DNA of 5,664 nucleotides, from NCBI GenBank assembly GCA_937891475.1, contig CALATC010000066.1, positions 1 through 5,664 of the forward strand, in the 5' to 3' direction. Positions 5,451-5,664 of this stretch are shown here, piece by piece. The DNA is from an uncultured Granulicatella sp. (GTDB taxonomy: Bacteria; Bacillota; Bacilli; Lactobacillales; Aerococcaceae). How positions within the stretch are numbered: position 1 is the first letter of the stretch; every line of letters starts with the position of its first letter. A program made the translations under genes and the position numbers. The notes beneath the pieces were generated by a model that saw only the letters and a program-made list of their open reading frames with translations, was not told where the DNA came from and did not search any database.

Positions 5451-5546
5451 ATTCCTAATATTATATTTACTTTTATTATTTCTATCATGGCAAGTATATT
5501 TGCTTATTATATTTGCAAATGGTTAGATAGATTTTTTAAAAAATAA
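5451..5546 (+). CDS. Fst-like type I toxin peptide, possible ATT start or decayed gene
   Basis: A 31-codon frame encoding a hydrophobic segment (PNIIFTFIISIMASIFAYYI) followed by CKWLDRFFKK. A single membrane helix, a W-L-D/E motif and a short basic tail is the layout of Fst/Ldr-type toxins, which insert in the membrane and are held silent by an antisense RNA. Here AGAGAGGTG (5435-5443) lies seven bases before ATT at 5451, and the frame has no ATG, GTG or TTG before the internal ATG at 5487. Either ATT is the start, which would make expression very low, or an ancestral ATG decayed. TCTC (5424-5427) can pair with GAGA (5434-5437), and AGAG (5437-5440) with CTCT (5447-5450), so the ribosome site may be occluded. 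The toxin identity is from pattern, not a database match. No antitoxin gene is proven. Confidence 0.55.
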   Translation: MPNIIFTFIISIMASIFAYYICKWLDRFFKK

Positions 5547-5574
5547 CTAGCCTATTAAAAAAGACAGGATTCTG

Positions 5575-5628
5575 TACCGACCCCAAAAAGTTAGACCAAA
5601 AATCTAACATTTGGAGGTCGGTATTTTT
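5575..5628 (+). promoter_or_regulatory. Nested hairpins at the IS end covering the orfA ribosome site
   Basis: TACCGACC (5575-5582) pairs perfectly with GGTCGGTA (5616-5623) and GTTAGA (5590-5595) with TCTAAC (5603-5608). The outer stem takes in part of the ribosome binding site GGAGG (5613-5617) and is followed by five T (5624-5628), just before the ATG. RNA read in from outside the element would therefore hide the site or terminate, while a transcript starting inside the element would not form the outer stem. Confidence 0.65.
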
Positions 5629-5664
5629 ATGGCTAAATATGACTTTGAATTTAAGAAGAAAGTT
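5629..5664 (+). CDS. IS3-family transposase orfA, N-terminal 12 residues
   Basis: ATG at 5629 opens MAKYDFEFKKKV and continues off the window. This is the typical beginning of IS3-family OrfA proteins (helix-turn-helix DNA-binding subunit; the catalytic DDE part is in orfB, usually joined by a -1 frameshift). GGAGG at 5613-5617 lies 11 bases upstream, rather far, and is tied up in a hairpin. Only the start is visible, so integrity cannot be judged. Confidence 0.75.
   Translation, partial: MAKYDFEFKKKV

Larger units (their letters stand above)
5573..5664 (+). mobile_element. Left end of an IS3-family insertion sequence (truncated by window)
   Basis: The sequence from TGTACCGACCCCAAAAAG (5573-5590) has the look of IS3-family (IS150-like) terminal repeats of lactic acid bacteria, which begin with TG and carry an ACTGACCCC-like core. 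It is followed at once by a transposase reading frame in the same direction. The exact first base is inferred; the right end and target duplication lie outside the window. The insertion lies 26 bases after the stop of the toxin-like gene and may have removed sequence that once followed it. Confidence 0.8.

Noticed and set aside
5257..5474. Trans pairing of AAAAGTAAA (5257-5265) with TTTACTTTT in the toxin-like mRNA (5466-5474) as antitoxin action
   Set aside because: Only nine mostly A-U pairs, with no extension on either side, and the same bases are used in the long hairpin; not convincing.

Overview
The window looks like a low-GC Firmicute chromosome, most probably from the order Lactobacillales. 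The evidence is an AT-rich composition, strong AGGAGG-type ribosome binding sites, a type I pantothenate kinase gene (coaA) directly followed by GMP synthase (guaA), an AbiTii-type protein of the lactococcal phage-resistance family, a tiny Fst-like toxin and an IS3-family element. Genus cannot be fixed from the sequence.

Layout. Positions 1-2668 are core genome: coaA (18-941, with a clean intrinsic terminator at 949-987), then guaA (1115-2668) with its own extended -10 promoter and a probable pair of PurR operator boxes upstream. From the guaA stop codon onward the DNA is accessory and gene-poor. The last codons of guaA (2654-2669) recur imperfectly (14 of 16 bases) at 3732-3747. The 3' end of guaA is a known integration site for genomic islands, so I read these as left and right attachment sites of a mini-element of about 1.1 kb. 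It carries only a GNAT acetyltransferase gene (3039-3509) and several short periodic repeats that resemble recombinase arm sites; no integrase is visible.

Beyond the second attachment-like site lies a two-gene unit: an AbiTii-domain protein (4002-4628) followed after one base by a membrane-anchored, probably beta-rich protein of unknown family (4630-5199). A sequence of about 28 bp is repeated before (3816-3845) and after (5218-5245) the pair, as if it were a cassette. It is a good candidate for a phage-defence module: AbiTii as the cytosolic part, the partner tethered to the membrane.

The right end (5200-5572) holds a large hairpin that can serve as a bidirectional terminator or a small RNA, a second stem-loop, a good promoter, and a 31-codon hydrophobic peptide with the look of an Fst-like type I toxin. 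The peptide lacks an ATG at the position its ribosome binding site demands and would have to start at ATT. At 5573 the left end of an IS3-family insertion sequence begins; nested hairpins bury its ribosome binding site, and the first 12 codons of its transposase orfA run off the window.

Overall: a conserved purine/CoA gene pair, and downstream a guaA integration hot spot with at least two layers of cargo (GNAT mini-element; AbiTii pair plus toxin-like locus) and a later IS insertion.
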